DNA from: Arenimonas fontis
GTDB lineage: Bacteria; Pseudomonadota; Gammaproteobacteria; Xanthomonadales; Xanthomonadaceae
Length of the DNA stretch: 64,000 nt
Assembly (NCBI RefSeq): GCF_008386465.1
Contig: NZ_VUOD01000009.1
Span: 1-64,000 of the forward strand
Direction of reading: 5' to 3'
The notes under the pieces are model-generated. The model did not search any database. It saw only the letters and a list, made by a program, of their open reading frames with translations, and was not told the origin of the DNA. Numbering within the stretch: position 1 is the stretch's first letter; each line of letters begins with the position of its first letter. Shown piece after piece: positions 38,696 to 47,092 of this stretch. Both the position numbers and the translations under genes were made by a program.

Positions 38696-40411
38696 ATGCC
38701 CATGCGCGCGATCGCCGTCCTTGCCCTGCTTTGCCTGGGCCTGTGCCTGAGCGCCTGCGGCACGGAGACACCGGCGGACCCGCCGGTGGCGGCCAATGGC
38801 GCGACCGCGGCTCCGCCGCCGCCGGCGCCGTCGGCAGTGAGCCCGTCCGATGATGCTGCCGGCAGCGACGAACGCGCCGGCGACCGCGACGGTACCGGCG
38901 ACGACCCGGCCGCACGCCTGCTGACGCGCCCTGAAGATCAGGCGTGGCGGGCGGAACAGGCGGCGGCCGAGCCCGCGTCCGCCGCAATGGCCGAGCAGCA
39001 GGCCCGCATCAACGAACTGATGGCAGCCATGCAGGCTCTGGCCGAGGCGGGCAGCGACCCGGAACGACGTGCCGCCGCCTTGGAACGGGTCAAGGCGGCC
39101 CAACACGCCCTCGGCGAGGCCGGCTTGCGCGCCGAGTCGGAGCGCCGGGCGGCGAAAACCGAGCGGGAGATACCCGAGGCCTGGCGCCAGACCCGCCGCA
39201 GCGAACGCGGCGGCGAGGAAGCCGATCTGCTGGTTCAACTGGGCGACATCGACAATCTGGGCTTCGGCTGGCCCGAGGGCTTCGACCCCTTCAGCGGCGA
39301 ATCCACGCCGGTACACCGCTATCCCTTCCTGCCCGAGGCCGACGATCCCGACGGCACCGACCGGATCATGGTGGTCAGCGGCCACACCGGCAAAGGCGGC
39401 GGCCGCCGCGACGGCTATACCCAACGCACACGCCGGCCCGACAACCGGCCACGGCCGCTGCTGCTGGAGTTCGATCCGGCCGGCATCGAGGTGCGCACGG
39501 TGGTGCTGCAGCTGTTCGTGGACGACTTTCAGAGCGAGCGCATGGGCAGCCGCTATCGCGTGCTGCTGGACGGGCGCGAGGCCGGCGACATCGCCGCCAC
39601 GCTCAATGCCCTGGACCAGACCGGGCCGATCGGCAAGCTGCTGACCATCCAGTTGCTGCCGGAGTTTCACCACCTGATCGCCGACGGCCGCCTGGCAGTG
39701 GACGTGGACGACCCGCATACCGATGCCGGCGACGGTTTCGCCTTCGATTTCGCCAGACTGCTGATCAATCCCAGGGGATTCCGGTACACCGGCACGGTGC
39801 GCGGCATCGCCGTCGAGGACGGCACCGGCAAGCCCTTGGCCGGCGTGCTGGTATCGGCCGCCAACGTCCGCCAGGCGGTGACCGGCGAGGACGGCCGCTT
39901 CCTGCTCGAGGACGTGCCGGCCGGCCTGGTGGTGACCAGCGCCGGCAAACCCGGCTACGAGGGCGACGAGGACGCCTCCGACCTCGAGGGCGGCGGCAGC
40001 CTGGAACTGCGGCTTGCGCTCAGGCCGCGCGCCGACGACAGCGTGGCCCTGGCCGCGCGGCTGCAGCGCGAGCGCAAGGTAGACCTGTACGGCATCTACT
40101 TCGACACCGCCCGGGCCACACTCAGGCCGGAATCGGAAACCACGCTGCAACAGGTGCTGGGCCTGCTCCGGGACGATCCGGCCCTGCGCCTGGTGATCGC
40201 CGGCCACACCGACAGCGAGGGCGGCGACGACTACAACCAGGCGCTCAGCGAACGCCGCGCGGAAGCGGTGGTGGGCTGGCTGGCCGGCCACGGCGTCGAC
40301 CCCGGCCGTCTGGCCGCCGAGGGCCACGGCGAGTCGCGACCGGTGGCCGACAACTCCAGCGAAGCCGGTCGCGCGCTCAACCGGCGGGTGGAGCTGAGGC
40401 TGGCGGAGTGA
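38696..40411 (+). CDS. OmpA-family lipoprotein with carboxypeptidase-regulatory-like domain
   Basis: This 571-residue predicted lipoprotein (lipobox LSAC, Cys21) has a Pro/Ala linker, a charged coiled coil (about 90-165) and an unassigned beta-rich region (about 170-360). A CarboxypepD_reg-like beta sandwich (about 363-435; GTGKPLAGVLVSAANVRQAV) and a C-terminal OmpA peptidoglycan-binding domain (about 465-571; GIYFDTARATL, GHTDSEGGDDYNQALSERRA) follow. It would link the outer membrane to peptidoglycan. The start could be the ATG at 38696 or the one at 38702. A TACATT 25 nt upstream may be its -10 box. Confidence 0.87.
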   Translation: MPMRAIAVLALLCLGLCLSACGTETPADPPVAANGATAAPPPPAPSAVSPSDDAAGSDERAGDRDGTGDDPAARLLTRPEDQAWRAEQAAAEPASAAMAEQQARINELMAAMQALAEAGSDPERRAAALERVKAAQHALGEAGLRAESERRAAKTEREIPEAWRQTRRSERGGEEADLLVQLGDIDNLGFGWPEGFDPFSGESTPVHRYPFLPEADDPDGTDRIMVVSGHTGKGGGRRDGYTQRTRRPDNRPRPLLLEFDPAGIEVRTVVLQLFVDDFQSERMGSRYRVLLDGREAGDIAATLNALDQTGPIGKLLTIQLLPEFHHLIADGRLAVDVDDPHTDAGDGFAFDFARLLINPRGFRYTGTVRGIAVEDGTGKPLAGVLVSAANVRQAVTGEDGRFLLEDVPAGLVVTSAGKPGYEGDEDASDLEGGGSLELRLALRPRADDSVALAARLQRERKVDLYGIYFDTARATLRPESETTLQQVLGLLRDDPALRLVIAGHTDSEGGDDYNQALSERRAEAVVGWLAGHGVDPGRLAAEGHGESRPVADNSSEAGRALNRRVELRLAE

Positions 40412-40421
40412 GGAACCGGGC

Positions 40422-41255
40422 TCAGCCGGGCCAGCGGCCGAAGCCGACCCGTTCGCGCTGCTCCAGGTCGCGCTCGGTACCAACCCGGACGAAGCCGGCG
40501 GCCAGCAGCAGGCCGCGCACGGCGGCGCCCTGGTCGTGGCCGTGCTCGAGCAGCAGCCAGCCGCCCGGCTTCAGGTGCTGCGGCGCCGCCGCCACGATGG
40601 CGCGGATGGCGTCCAGCCCGTCCTTGCCCGAGGCCAGGGCCGAACGCGGTTCGAAACGCAGGTCACCCTGCTGCAGATGCGGGTCGTCCTCGGCGATGTA
40701 GGGCGGGTTGCTGACCACCAGGTCGAAGCGCTCGCCGGCCACCGGTTCGAACCAGTCGCCGCGCAGCAGGCGCAATGGCAGGCCCGCCTCCTCGGCGTTC
40801 TCCCTGGCCACCGCCAGCGCCGCGGCGCTGGCCTCCACCGCGCTGACGTCGGCCAGCGGTCGTTCCGCCGCGATCGCCAGGGCGATCGCACCGGTGCCGG
40901 TACCCAGGTCCAGCACCGTGGCCGGACGCGTGCGCTCCAGCCGCTCCAGGGCCAGCTCGACCAGCAGCTCGGTCTCCGGTCGCGGAATCAGCACGTCGGG
41001 CGTGACCACCAGGTCCAGCGACCAGAAGCCGCGCCGGCCGGTGATCTGCGCCACCGGCTCGCCGTCGGCGCGCCGGCGCAGCAGGCGCTGGTAGGCCTCG
41101 ATCTCGCGCGGTCCCATCACGTCGCCGGCATGGGCGTAGAACCAGCTGCGCGGCTTCTCCAGCGCATGCGCCAGCAGCAGTTCCGCCTCCAGGCGCGCCT
41201 CCTGCCCGGGCAGGCGCGCGGCGCCCTCGCGGATCAGGTCGGCGACCGTCGCCAT
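40422..41255 (-). CDS. prmC: Release factor glutamine methyltransferase
   Basis: PrmC methylates the Gln of the GGQ motif in RF1 and RF2 with SAM. The 277-residue protein has an N-terminal helical domain (about 1-75), the SAM loop [16 protein letters not shown] and the catalytic VVSNPPYI motif. It is the only candidate for modifying the RF1 encoded at 8.7 kb. The start overlaps the stop codon of the upstream membrane-protein gene (TGATG). In many bacteria prmC follows prfA; here it has moved to this unlinked position. Confidence 0.95.
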   Translation of the reverse strand: MATVADLIREGAARLPGQEARLEAELLLAHALEKPRSWFYAHAGDVMGPREIEAYQRLLRRRADGEPVAQITGRRGFWSLDLVVTPDVLIPRPETELLVELALERLERTRPATVLDLGTGTGAIALAIAAERPLADVSAVEASAAALAVARENAEEAGLPLRLLRGDWFEPVAGERFDLVVSNPPYIAEDDPHLQQGDLRFEPRSALASGKDGLDAIRAIVAAAPQHLKPGGWLLLEHGHDQGAAVRGLLLAAGFVRVGTERDLEQRERVGFGRWPG

Positions 41256-41827
41256 CAGCCGGCCACCAGCCGCCAGACCTGCACGGCGCAGGCCAGGAGG
41301 AAGCCGCCGAGGAAGAACAGGTAGGACAGGCGCAGGTAACGATACTTGTGGTGGGCCAGGTAATAGCCCAGGGCGTAGGTATCGCGGGCCATGGTCTCGT
41401 AGACGGAGCCGTCCGACTTCAGCGCGCCGGCGATCTCGGTCAGGAAGCGCTCGCGCGGCAGCTCGGCGAAGTGGCCGAAGAACAGCAGGTTGAACTGCGG
41501 CGGGAACGGCTGGCCCTCGCGCAGGCGCAGCGGCCGGTACTTGGGCAGCACCGCCAGCACGGCCAGCAGCAGCGCCAGCAGGGTGAAGCCGGCCAGGGTC
41601 AGCGAGGCGTGCCGCAGCAGCGGATCACCGAGCCGGCCCAGGGCCAGGGTCAGCACGATCGAAGAGATGGTGATGATGATGTTGGCCTTGGTGTCGGCCA
41701 TGACCGACAACTGCACGTGGTGCTGCTGCATGGTCCGCAGCAGGCAGTCGCTGGTGTTGCGCTCGGGGATGGCGGCAAACAGGCGTTCCAGATCGCCCTC
41801 GTTGCTGGCAGGGGTCGGGGCTGACAT
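41255..41827 (-). CDS. Pycsar-effector-like membrane protein (DUF5706/PycTM family)
   Basis: The 190-residue protein has three TM helices (about 49-66, 77-95 and 168-187). A helix with [13 protein letters not shown] precedes TM1 and [20 protein letters not shown] precedes TM3, both hallmarks of the DUF5706 domain. This domain includes the two/four-TM effectors of Pycsar anti-phage systems, which open or damage the membrane on binding cyclic UMP/CMP. No uridylate/cytidylate cyclase is adjacent. It is translationally coupled (TGATG) to prmC. Assignment to the family is from motif recognition; a defence role is inference. Confidence 0.72.
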   Translation of the reverse strand: MSAPTPASNEGDLERLFAAIPERNTSDCLLRTMQQHHVQLSVMADTKANIIITISSIVLTLALGRLGDPLLRHASLTLAGFTLLALLLAVLAVLPKYRPLRLREGQPFPPQFNLLFFGHFAELPRERFLTEIAGALKSDGSVYETMARDTYALGYYLAHHKYRYLRLSYLFFLGGFLLACAVQVWRLVAG

Positions 41828-41862
41828 GTCGGGCTCCTCCTGGCGCCCGACATCATACGCCC

Positions 41863-41883
41863 GAGCCGGCCGACGGCCGGCTC
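41863..41883 (-). terminator. Hairpin at the ahpF stop codon
   Basis: The perfect 9-bp stem GAGCCGGCC/GGCCGGCTC with a 3-nt loop overlaps the ahpF stop codon. There is no T-run, so it may be a weak terminator or an mRNA-stabilising 3' end. Confidence 0.35.
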
Positions 41884-43459
41884 AGGCGGCCTCGGCCACG
41901 CCGGCCGGGGCCTCGGCGCGGATCAGATGGTCGAAGGCGGCCAGGGCGGCGGTGGCGCCGGCGCCCATCGAAATCACGATCTGTTTGTAAGGCACCGTGG
42001 TGCAGTCGCCGGCCGCGAACACGCCCGGCAACGAGGTCTGGCCGCGCTCGTCTATGACGATCTCGCCGCGCGGGCTCAGCGCCAGGCTGCCCTTGAGCCA
42101 GTCGGTATTGGGCAGCAGGCCGATCTGCACGAACACGCCGTCCAGGGCCAGCTCCTGCTCGCCGCCGCCGACGCGATCGCGCAGGCGCAGGCCGGTGACC
42201 CGGTTGCCGTCGCCCAGGATCCCGGTGGTCTGGCCGTTCACCCGGACGTCCACGTTGCCCAGGCTGCGCAGCTTGCGCTGCAGGACCTCGTCGGCACGCA
42301 GCTTGCCGTCGAACTCGATAAGGGTGACGTGGCCGACGATACCGGCCAGGTCGATGGCCGCCTCGACGCCAGAGTTTCCGCCGCCGATCACCGCCACCCG
42401 CTTGCCCTTGAACAGCGGGCCGTCGCAATGCGGGCAGTAGGCCACGCCCCTGTTGCGGTACTCGGCCTCGCCGGGCACGCCCAGCTGGCGCCAGCGGGCA
42501 CCGGTGGCCAGCACCACGCTGCGCGCCTTGAGCGAGACGCCGCTTTCCAGCTTCACCTCCACCAGACCGTCCCTGCCGGCCGGTACCAGCCCGGCGGCGC
42601 GCTGCAGCGGCATGATGTCCACCTCGTAGTCGCGCACGTGCTGTTCGAGCTGGGCCACCAGCTTCGGGCCCTCGGTGTGCGAGACCGAGATGAAGTTCTC
42701 GATGCCCAGGGTGTCCAGCACCTGGCCGCCGAAGCGCTCGGCCACCAGGCCGGTGCGAATGCCCTTGCGGGCGGCATAGATCGCCGCCGAGGCGCCAGCC
42801 GGGCCGCCGCCGACCACCAGCACGTCGTAAGGCGCCTTGCCGGCCAGACGGGCGGCAGCGCGTTCGGCGGCGCCGGTGTCCAGCTTCGCCAGGATCTCGG
42901 CCAGACTCATGCGGCCGTTGGCGAAGGGCTGCCCGTTCAGGAACACCGCCGGCACCGCCATCACCCCGCGGGCCTCGACCTCGTCCTGGAACAGGGCGCC
43001 GTCGATGGCGACGTGGCTGACGCCGGGATTGAGCACCGACAGCAGGTTCAGCGCCTGCACCACCTCCGGGCAGTTCTGGCAAGACAGTGAGAAGAAGGTT
43101 TCAAAGCGGTACTCGCCCTGCAGCGCCCGGGCCTGTTCCAGCACCTCCTCATCCTCGCGCGGCGGGTGGCCGCCGACGTGCAGCAAGGCCAGCACCAGCG
43201 AGCTGAACTCGTGGCCCATGGGCAGGCCGGCGAAACGGACGGCGATGTCGGTGCCGGCGCGACGGATTTCGAAGGAGGGCCGGCGCGGGTCGTCGGCGCT
43301 GCCGACGCTGACCTTGTCCGAGAGCGCGGCGATGTCCTGCAGAAGCTCCCTGAGCTCGCGCGAGGCCTCGCTGTCGTCCAGCGCGGCGTTTAGCTCTACC
43401 GGTACGCGCAGGTGCTGCAGGTAGGCGGCGAGCTGCGTCTTCAGCTTGTCGTCCAGCAT
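41882..43459 (-). CDS. ahpF: Alkyl hydroperoxide reductase subunit F
   Basis: AhpF transfers electrons from NADH through FAD and two disulfides to AhpC. The 525-residue flavoprotein has an N-terminal double thioredoxin-fold domain with C127/C130 (SCQNC), FAD-binding GGGPAG at 217-222 and the thioredoxin-reductase-like C342/C345 (CPHC). An NADH-binding loop GGGNSGVEA follows. I chose the ATG at 43459 ([14 protein letters not shown]) over an upstream in-frame start in the hairpin region. It follows ahpC with two strong hairpins between them. Confidence 0.97.
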   Translation of the reverse strand: MLDDKLKTQLAAYLQHLRVPVELNAALDDSEASRELRELLQDIAALSDKVSVGSADDPRRPSFEIRRAGTDIAVRFAGLPMGHEFSSLVLALLHVGGHPPREDEEVLEQARALQGEYRFETFFSLSCQNCPEVVQALNLLSVLNPGVSHVAIDGALFQDEVEARGVMAVPAVFLNGQPFANGRMSLAEILAKLDTGAAERAAARLAGKAPYDVLVVGGGPAGASAAIYAARKGIRTGLVAERFGGQVLDTLGIENFISVSHTEGPKLVAQLEQHVRDYEVDIMPLQRAAGLVPAGRDGLVEVKLESGVSLKARSVVLATGARWRQLGVPGEAEYRNRGVAYCPHCDGPLFKGKRVAVIGGGNSGVEAAIDLAGIVGHVTLIEFDGKLRADEVLQRKLRSLGNVDVRVNGQTTGILGDGNRVTGLRLRDRVGGGEQELALDGVFVQIGLLPNTDWLKGSLALSPRGEIVIDERGQTSLPGVFAAGDCTTVPYKQIVISMGAGATAALAAFDHLIRAEAPAGVAEAA

Positions 43460-43482
43460 GGGGTACTCCAGGGAAGGGAAAG

Positions 43483-43523
43483 CTTGCGCGCGCCGCCAGG
43501 GCGCGCCGGGCGGCGCGCGCAAG
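43483..43523 (-). repeat. Perfect 15-bp inverted repeat upstream of ahpF
   Basis: CTTGCGCGCGCCGCC at 43483-43497 is exactly complementary to 43509-43523, with an 11-nt loop. On the ahp transcript the hairpin is followed by CTTTCCCTTCCC and ends about 24 nt before the ahpF start codon. It may act as an attenuator, as a processing or stability element, or both. Confidence 0.7.
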
Positions 43524-43549
43524 CCTGCCGGGGATTTCGGCCGAACGGG

Positions 43550-43577
43550 ACCGGCCCCGGGCGAGCCCGGGACCGGT
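43550..43577 (-). terminator. Intercistronic hairpin after ahpC
   Basis: ACCGGCCCCGGG pairs with CCCGGGACCGGT (12 bp, one mismatch, 4-nt loop), 14 nt beyond the ahpC stop codon. There is no T-run, so partial termination or 3' protection of ahpC mRNA is more likely than full termination. Confidence 0.5.
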
Positions 43578-43591
43578 GCTTCCGGCGACGA

Positions 43592-44155
43592 TCAGATCTT
43601 GCCGACCAGCTCCAGCGAGGGGGCGATGGTCTTGGCGCCCTCCTTCCACTTGGCCGGGCAGACCTGGTTGGGATTGGCGGCGACGAACTGGGCAGCTTTC
43701 AGCTTGCGCAGGGTCTCGCTCATGTCGCGGGCAATGGCGTTGTCGTGGACTTCCATGGTCTTGATCACGCCCTTCGGGTCGACGATGAAGGTGCCGCGCA
43801 GGGCCAGGCCCTCCTCCTCGATGTGCACGCCGAAGGCGCGGGTCAGCTGATGGGTCGGGTCGCCGACCAGTGGGAACCTGGCCTTGCCCACGGCTGGCGA
43901 GGTCTCGTGCCAGACCTTGTGGGCGAAGTGGGTGTCGGTGGTGACGATGTAGATCTCGGCGCCGGCGGCCTGGAACTCGCTGTAGTTCTCGGCGGCATCC
44001 TCGACCTCGGTCGGGCAGTTGAAGGTGAAGGCGGCCGGCATGAACACCAGCACCGACCACTTGCCCTTCAGGCTCTGGTCGGTGACCTCGATGAACTTGC
44101 CGTTGTGGAAGGCCTGGACCTTGAACGGCTTGATTTCGGTATTGATCAGCGACAT
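43592..44155 (-). CDS. ahpC: Alkyl hydroperoxide reductase subunit C (peroxiredoxin)
   Basis: AhpC reduces hydrogen peroxide and organic peroxides. The 187-residue 2-Cys peroxiredoxin has the peroxidatic C47 (FTFNCPTEVED) and the resolving C166 (NQVCPAKW), matching E. coli AhpC in length and spacing. AAGGAG lies 9 nt before the ATG. It is divergent from oxyR, and an OxyR operator occupies the promoter region. AhpF is the reductant, encoded next. Confidence 0.98.
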   Translation of the reverse strand: MSLINTEIKPFKVQAFHNGKFIEVTDQSLKGKWSVLVFMPAAFTFNCPTEVEDAAENYSEFQAAGAEIYIVTTDTHFAHKVWHETSPAVGKARFPLVGDPTHQLTRAFGVHIEEEGLALRGTFIVDPKGVIKTMEVHDNAIARDMSETLRKLKAAQFVAANPNQVCPAKWKEGAKTIAPSLELVGKI

Positions 44156-44230
44156 CGCGAAAACTCCTTGGTATGGGAGGGGTGAATTGAAGACAGGCGC
44201 AATGGTAGGCTCCAGCTATCGATCTGTAAA

Positions 44231-44267
44231 CTAGATTGGATATATCAATGCGATAGTCTTTATCTAT
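44231..44267. promoter_or_regulatory. OxyR operator between ahpC and oxyR
   Basis: Four tetranucleotides CTAG, ATAT, ATAG and CTAT are spaced exactly by 7 bp each. They match the E. coli OxyR consensus ATAG-N7-CTAT-N7-ATAG-N7-CTAT at 14 of 16 positions. The site is 76 nt upstream of the ahpC start and 69 nt upstream of the oxyR ATG in an unusually AT-rich patch. It should mediate peroxide induction of ahpC and autoregulation of oxyR. Confidence 0.85.
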
Positions 44268-44335
44268 CATTGACCACGGCCGATCGCCAGCTCAGGCCGA
44301 TTGCATAGTCCCCGACGATGGAGTATCCCGGCGCC

Positions 44336-45277
44336 ATGAACCTCCGCGACCTGCGCTACCTGGTGGCCCTGGCCGAACTGCGGCACTTCGGCCGCGCGGC
44401 CGAGGCCTGCCATGTCAGCCAGCCCACCCTGTCCACGCAGATCAAGAAACTCGAGGACGAACTGGGCGTGGCCTTGGTAGAGCGGGCGCCCAGGCACGTG
44501 ATGCTGACCCGGGCCGGCGAGGACATCGCCACCCGTGCCCGACGCGTGCTGGCCGAGGTCGAACAGATGCGCGAAACCGCCCGCCGCGCCTCGGATCCGG
44601 AGGCCGGCTCGATCCGCCTGGGCATCTTCCCGACACTCGGCCCCTACCTGCTGCCGCACGTGGTGCCGCGAATCCGGGCCCGCTTTCCGCGCCTGGAGTT
44701 GCTGCTGGTCGAGGAGAAGACCGAGACCATCCTGCACATGCTGCGCGAGGGCAGGCTGGATGCGGGCATCCTCGCCCTGCCCCTGCACGAGGACTGGCTG
44801 GAAACGGAGTTCCTGTTCGAGGAGCCGTTCATGCTGGCCGTTCCCGATGGCCACCCGCTGGCCGCACATCGCAGCCTGCGCATGGACGACCTGGGCAGGC
44901 AGCATTTGCTGCTGCTGGAGGAAGGCCACTGCCTGCGCGACCAGGCCCTCGAAGTCTGCAGCCTGGCCGGTGCCGGCGAGAAGGAGGGTTTCCGCGCCAC
45001 CAGCCTGGAAACGCTGCGGCAGATGGTTGCAGCCGGCGTTGGCGTGACCCTGCTGCCGATGCTGGCGGTGAAACCGCCGGTGCCGGCCTCGGAAAACATT
45101 CGCCTGCTGCCGTTCCGCAGTCCGGCGCCGTCGCGCAAGCTGGCGCTGGTGTGGCGCAGGAGTTCGGCCATGGGCAACTTCCTGCGTACCTTGGCTGCCT
45201 TGCTGCGCGAGCTGCCCGAGGAGCTGCTGCAGACGCCACCCGCCCAGACGCACGCCGGCCGGCGCGGCAAGGCTTGA
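44336..45277 (+). CDS. oxyR: Hydrogen-peroxide-inducible LysR regulator OxyR
   Basis: The 313-residue LysR-type activator has an N-terminal winged helix (LRHFGRAAEACHVSQPTLST). The redox pair C199 (EEGHCLRDQ) and C208 (ALEVC) occurs at exactly the E. coli OxyR positions. I used the ATG at 44336 (MNLRDLRYLVAL), the family N-terminus; an ATG 18 nt upstream would add six residues. It is divergent from ahpC over a matching operator. Confidence 0.97.
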   Translation: MNLRDLRYLVALAELRHFGRAAEACHVSQPTLSTQIKKLEDELGVALVERAPRHVMLTRAGEDIATRARRVLAEVEQMRETARRASDPEAGSIRLGIFPTLGPYLLPHVVPRIRARFPRLELLLVEEKTETILHMLREGRLDAGILALPLHEDWLETEFLFEEPFMLAVPDGHPLAAHRSLRMDDLGRQHLLLLEEGHCLRDQALEVCSLAGAGEKEGFRATSLETLRQMVAAGVGVTLLPMLAVKPPVPASENIRLLPFRSPAPSRKLALVWRRSSAMGNFLRTLAALLRELPEELLQTPPAQTHAGRRGKA

Positions 45278-45375
45278 AGCGCCCCGCCGGCGGGCTTAAG
45301 GTATCGCCGACTTACCGATGACATCTCGGGCGGCGCGCTTGGCGGGCCGCCCGTATGCTTTTCGAGGAGCCGGAC

Positions 45376-45789
45376 ATGGCCGAGTTGCCCCAGATCACCG
45401 TTTCCAGCCGCGACCTCGCTCGCCTGGAGCAGTTGCTGGAATCCCCCGAGCTGCGCCGGCACCCGGCAGCGCAGGCGCTGACCGGTGAGCTCAACCGCGC
45501 CACGGTACTACCGCCGGAAGAGATGCCGGCCGACGTGGTGACGATGAATTCGCAGGTCACCTGCGTGGACGAGTCCACCGGAGAGCGACATGCCATCACC
45601 CTGGTGTTCCCGCGCGACGCCGATGCCGCGACCGGCAAGGTGTCGGTGCTGGCGCCGGTCGGCAGCGCTCTGCTCGGCCTGTCGGTGGGCCAGGGGATCG
45701 ACTGGCCGGGCCCGAACGGCCGCGTGCTGAAGCTGCGGGTCGAGTCCATCCAATACCAGCCGGAAGCAGCCGGCAATACGGGGGCCTGA
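45376..45789 (+). CDS. rnk: Regulator of nucleoside diphosphate kinase (Rnk), GreA-like
   Basis: The 137-residue protein has a short N-terminal helical pair (ISSRDLARLEQLLES-like: VSSRDLARLEQLLES). The C-terminal FKBP-like GreA/GreB domain contains SQVTCVDESTGERHAITLVF, VLAPVGSALLGLSVGQGIDW and PNGRVLKLRVESIQYQ. Rnk binds RNA polymerase and affects nucleotide metabolism. I chose the ATG at 45376 because GAGGAG is 6 nt upstream; a first ATG at 45355 is possible. Confidence 0.92.
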   Translation: MAELPQITVSSRDLARLEQLLESPELRRHPAAQALTGELNRATVLPPEEMPADVVTMNSQVTCVDESTGERHAITLVFPRDADAATGKVSVLAPVGSALLGLSVGQGIDWPGPNGRVLKLRVESIQYQPEAAGNTGA

Positions 45790-45936
45790 GCCCGCCCGCC
45801 AAGGGTCCTCTGTAATAGCCGCAAGCTATCGGGCCGACGGGGCGAGGAAGCGCGGAGCTCGACCGCCCCGAACGCCGGTGCGCCGCGCCCCGCCTCTCCG
45901 GGCTATGCTCCGGCCGAGGCCAACGAGGCTAGCCGC

Positions 45937-46356
45937 ATGAACCTGAAAGGCTCCAGGACCGAGGAAAACCTGAAGCGCGCCTTCAACAGCGAGGCGCAGG
46001 CCAACCGCCGCTACCTCTATTTCGCCCAGAAAGCCGACGTCGAGGGCCACGGCGACATCGCCGCGGTGTTCCGCTCCACCGCCGAGGGCGAGACCGGGCA
46101 CGCCCACGGCCACCTCGAATACCTCGAGAGCTGCGGCGATCCGGCCACCGGCCTGCCCTTCGGCGACACCGCCAGCAACCTCAGGTCGGCCATCGCTGGC
46201 GAGACCCACGAGTACACCGACATGTACCCGGGCATGGCCAAGACTGCCCGGGAAGAGGGCTTCGAGGAAATCGCCGACTGGTTCGAAACCCTGGCCAAGG
46301 CAGAACGCTCGCACGCCAACCGCTTCCGGAAGGCGCTGCAGGAAATGGCGGCCTGA
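45937..46356 (+). CDS. Rubrerythrin-family di-iron protein (erythrin domain only)
   Basis: Rubrerythrins are non-haem di-iron peroxidases. The 139-residue protein is a ferritin-like four-helix domain with both iron-ligand helices ([53 protein letters not shown]-type, AERSHANRF). It lacks the C-terminal rubredoxin Cys4 domain, so it needs an external electron donor. A TATGCT 30 nt upstream could be a -10 box. It is followed by a DUF3501 gene, its usual partner. Confidence 0.93.
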   Translation: MNLKGSRTEENLKRAFNSEAQANRRYLYFAQKADVEGHGDIAAVFRSTAEGETGHAHGHLEYLESCGDPATGLPFGDTASNLRSAIAGETHEYTDMYPGMAKTAREEGFEEIADWFETLAKAERSHANRFRKALQEMAA

Positions 46357-46425
46357 ACCGGGGCCGGCCTCGCTCCCGGCAAGGCCGGCCCGCATCGGGG
46401 AAGACCACATGGCGGAGAGCGGGCC

Positions 46426-47007
46426 ATGAAGAGACTCGAACGCGGCGATCTGTACCCGCTCGAGCTCTATGCAGAGCGACGCCCGGCGTTCCGCAGCCGG
46501 GTCCTGGCCCACAAGAGGCAGCGCAGGCTGCACCTGGGCGCACACGTCACCCTGTTGTTCGAGGACAGGCTGACCGTCCAATACCAGGTGCAGGAGATGC
46601 TGCGCATCGAGCGCATCTTCGAGCCGGCCGCCATCCAGGAGGAACTGGACGCCTACAACCCCCTGATACCGGACGGCGACAATCTGAAGGCCACCATGCT
46701 GATCGAGTTTCCGGACATCGCCGTTCGCCGGCGCGAGCTGGCCCGGTTGGGCGGCATCGAACACCGGGTCTACGCCCGGGTGCAGGACAGCCCGCCTGTG
46801 TACGCCATCGCCGACGAAGACCTGCCGCGCAGCGATCAGGACAAGACCGCCGCCGTGCATTTCCTGCGGTTCGAATTCACGCGGGCGATGATCGCGGCCT
46901 TGCGCAACGGCGACGGCCTGGCCTTCGGCATCGACGACGACCGTCTCCGCCTGCATGCGGAGGCCGGCGAGGATATCCGGCAAGCCCTGATCGCCGACTT
47001 CGACTGA
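46426..47007 (+). CDS. DUF3501 family protein
   Basis: The 193-residue soluble protein starts [20 protein letters not shown] and has the DUF3501 blocks [20 protein letters not shown] and [23 protein letters not shown]3501 genes commonly sit next to rubrerythrin and an HdrD-like Fe-S protein. Here rubrerythrin is present 70 nt upstream but the Fe-S gene is absent. The function is unknown, presumably linked to oxidative stress or redox metabolism. Confidence 0.88.
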   Translation: MKRLERGDLYPLELYAERRPAFRSRVLAHKRQRRLHLGAHVTLLFEDRLTVQYQVQEMLRIERIFEPAAIQEELDAYNPLIPDGDNLKATMLIEFPDIAVRRRELARLGGIEHRVYARVQDSPPVYAIADEDLPRSDQDKTAAVHFLRFEFTRAMIAALRNGDGLAFGIDDDRLRLHAEAGEDIRQALIADFD

Positions 47008-47092
47008 GTACCGGACGGGCCCGGCGACGGTGCGCCGCCTGTCGGGGGAGGCACGGCTGACAAACGCCCGCCCGGCCGACTAGGCTCCCGCC

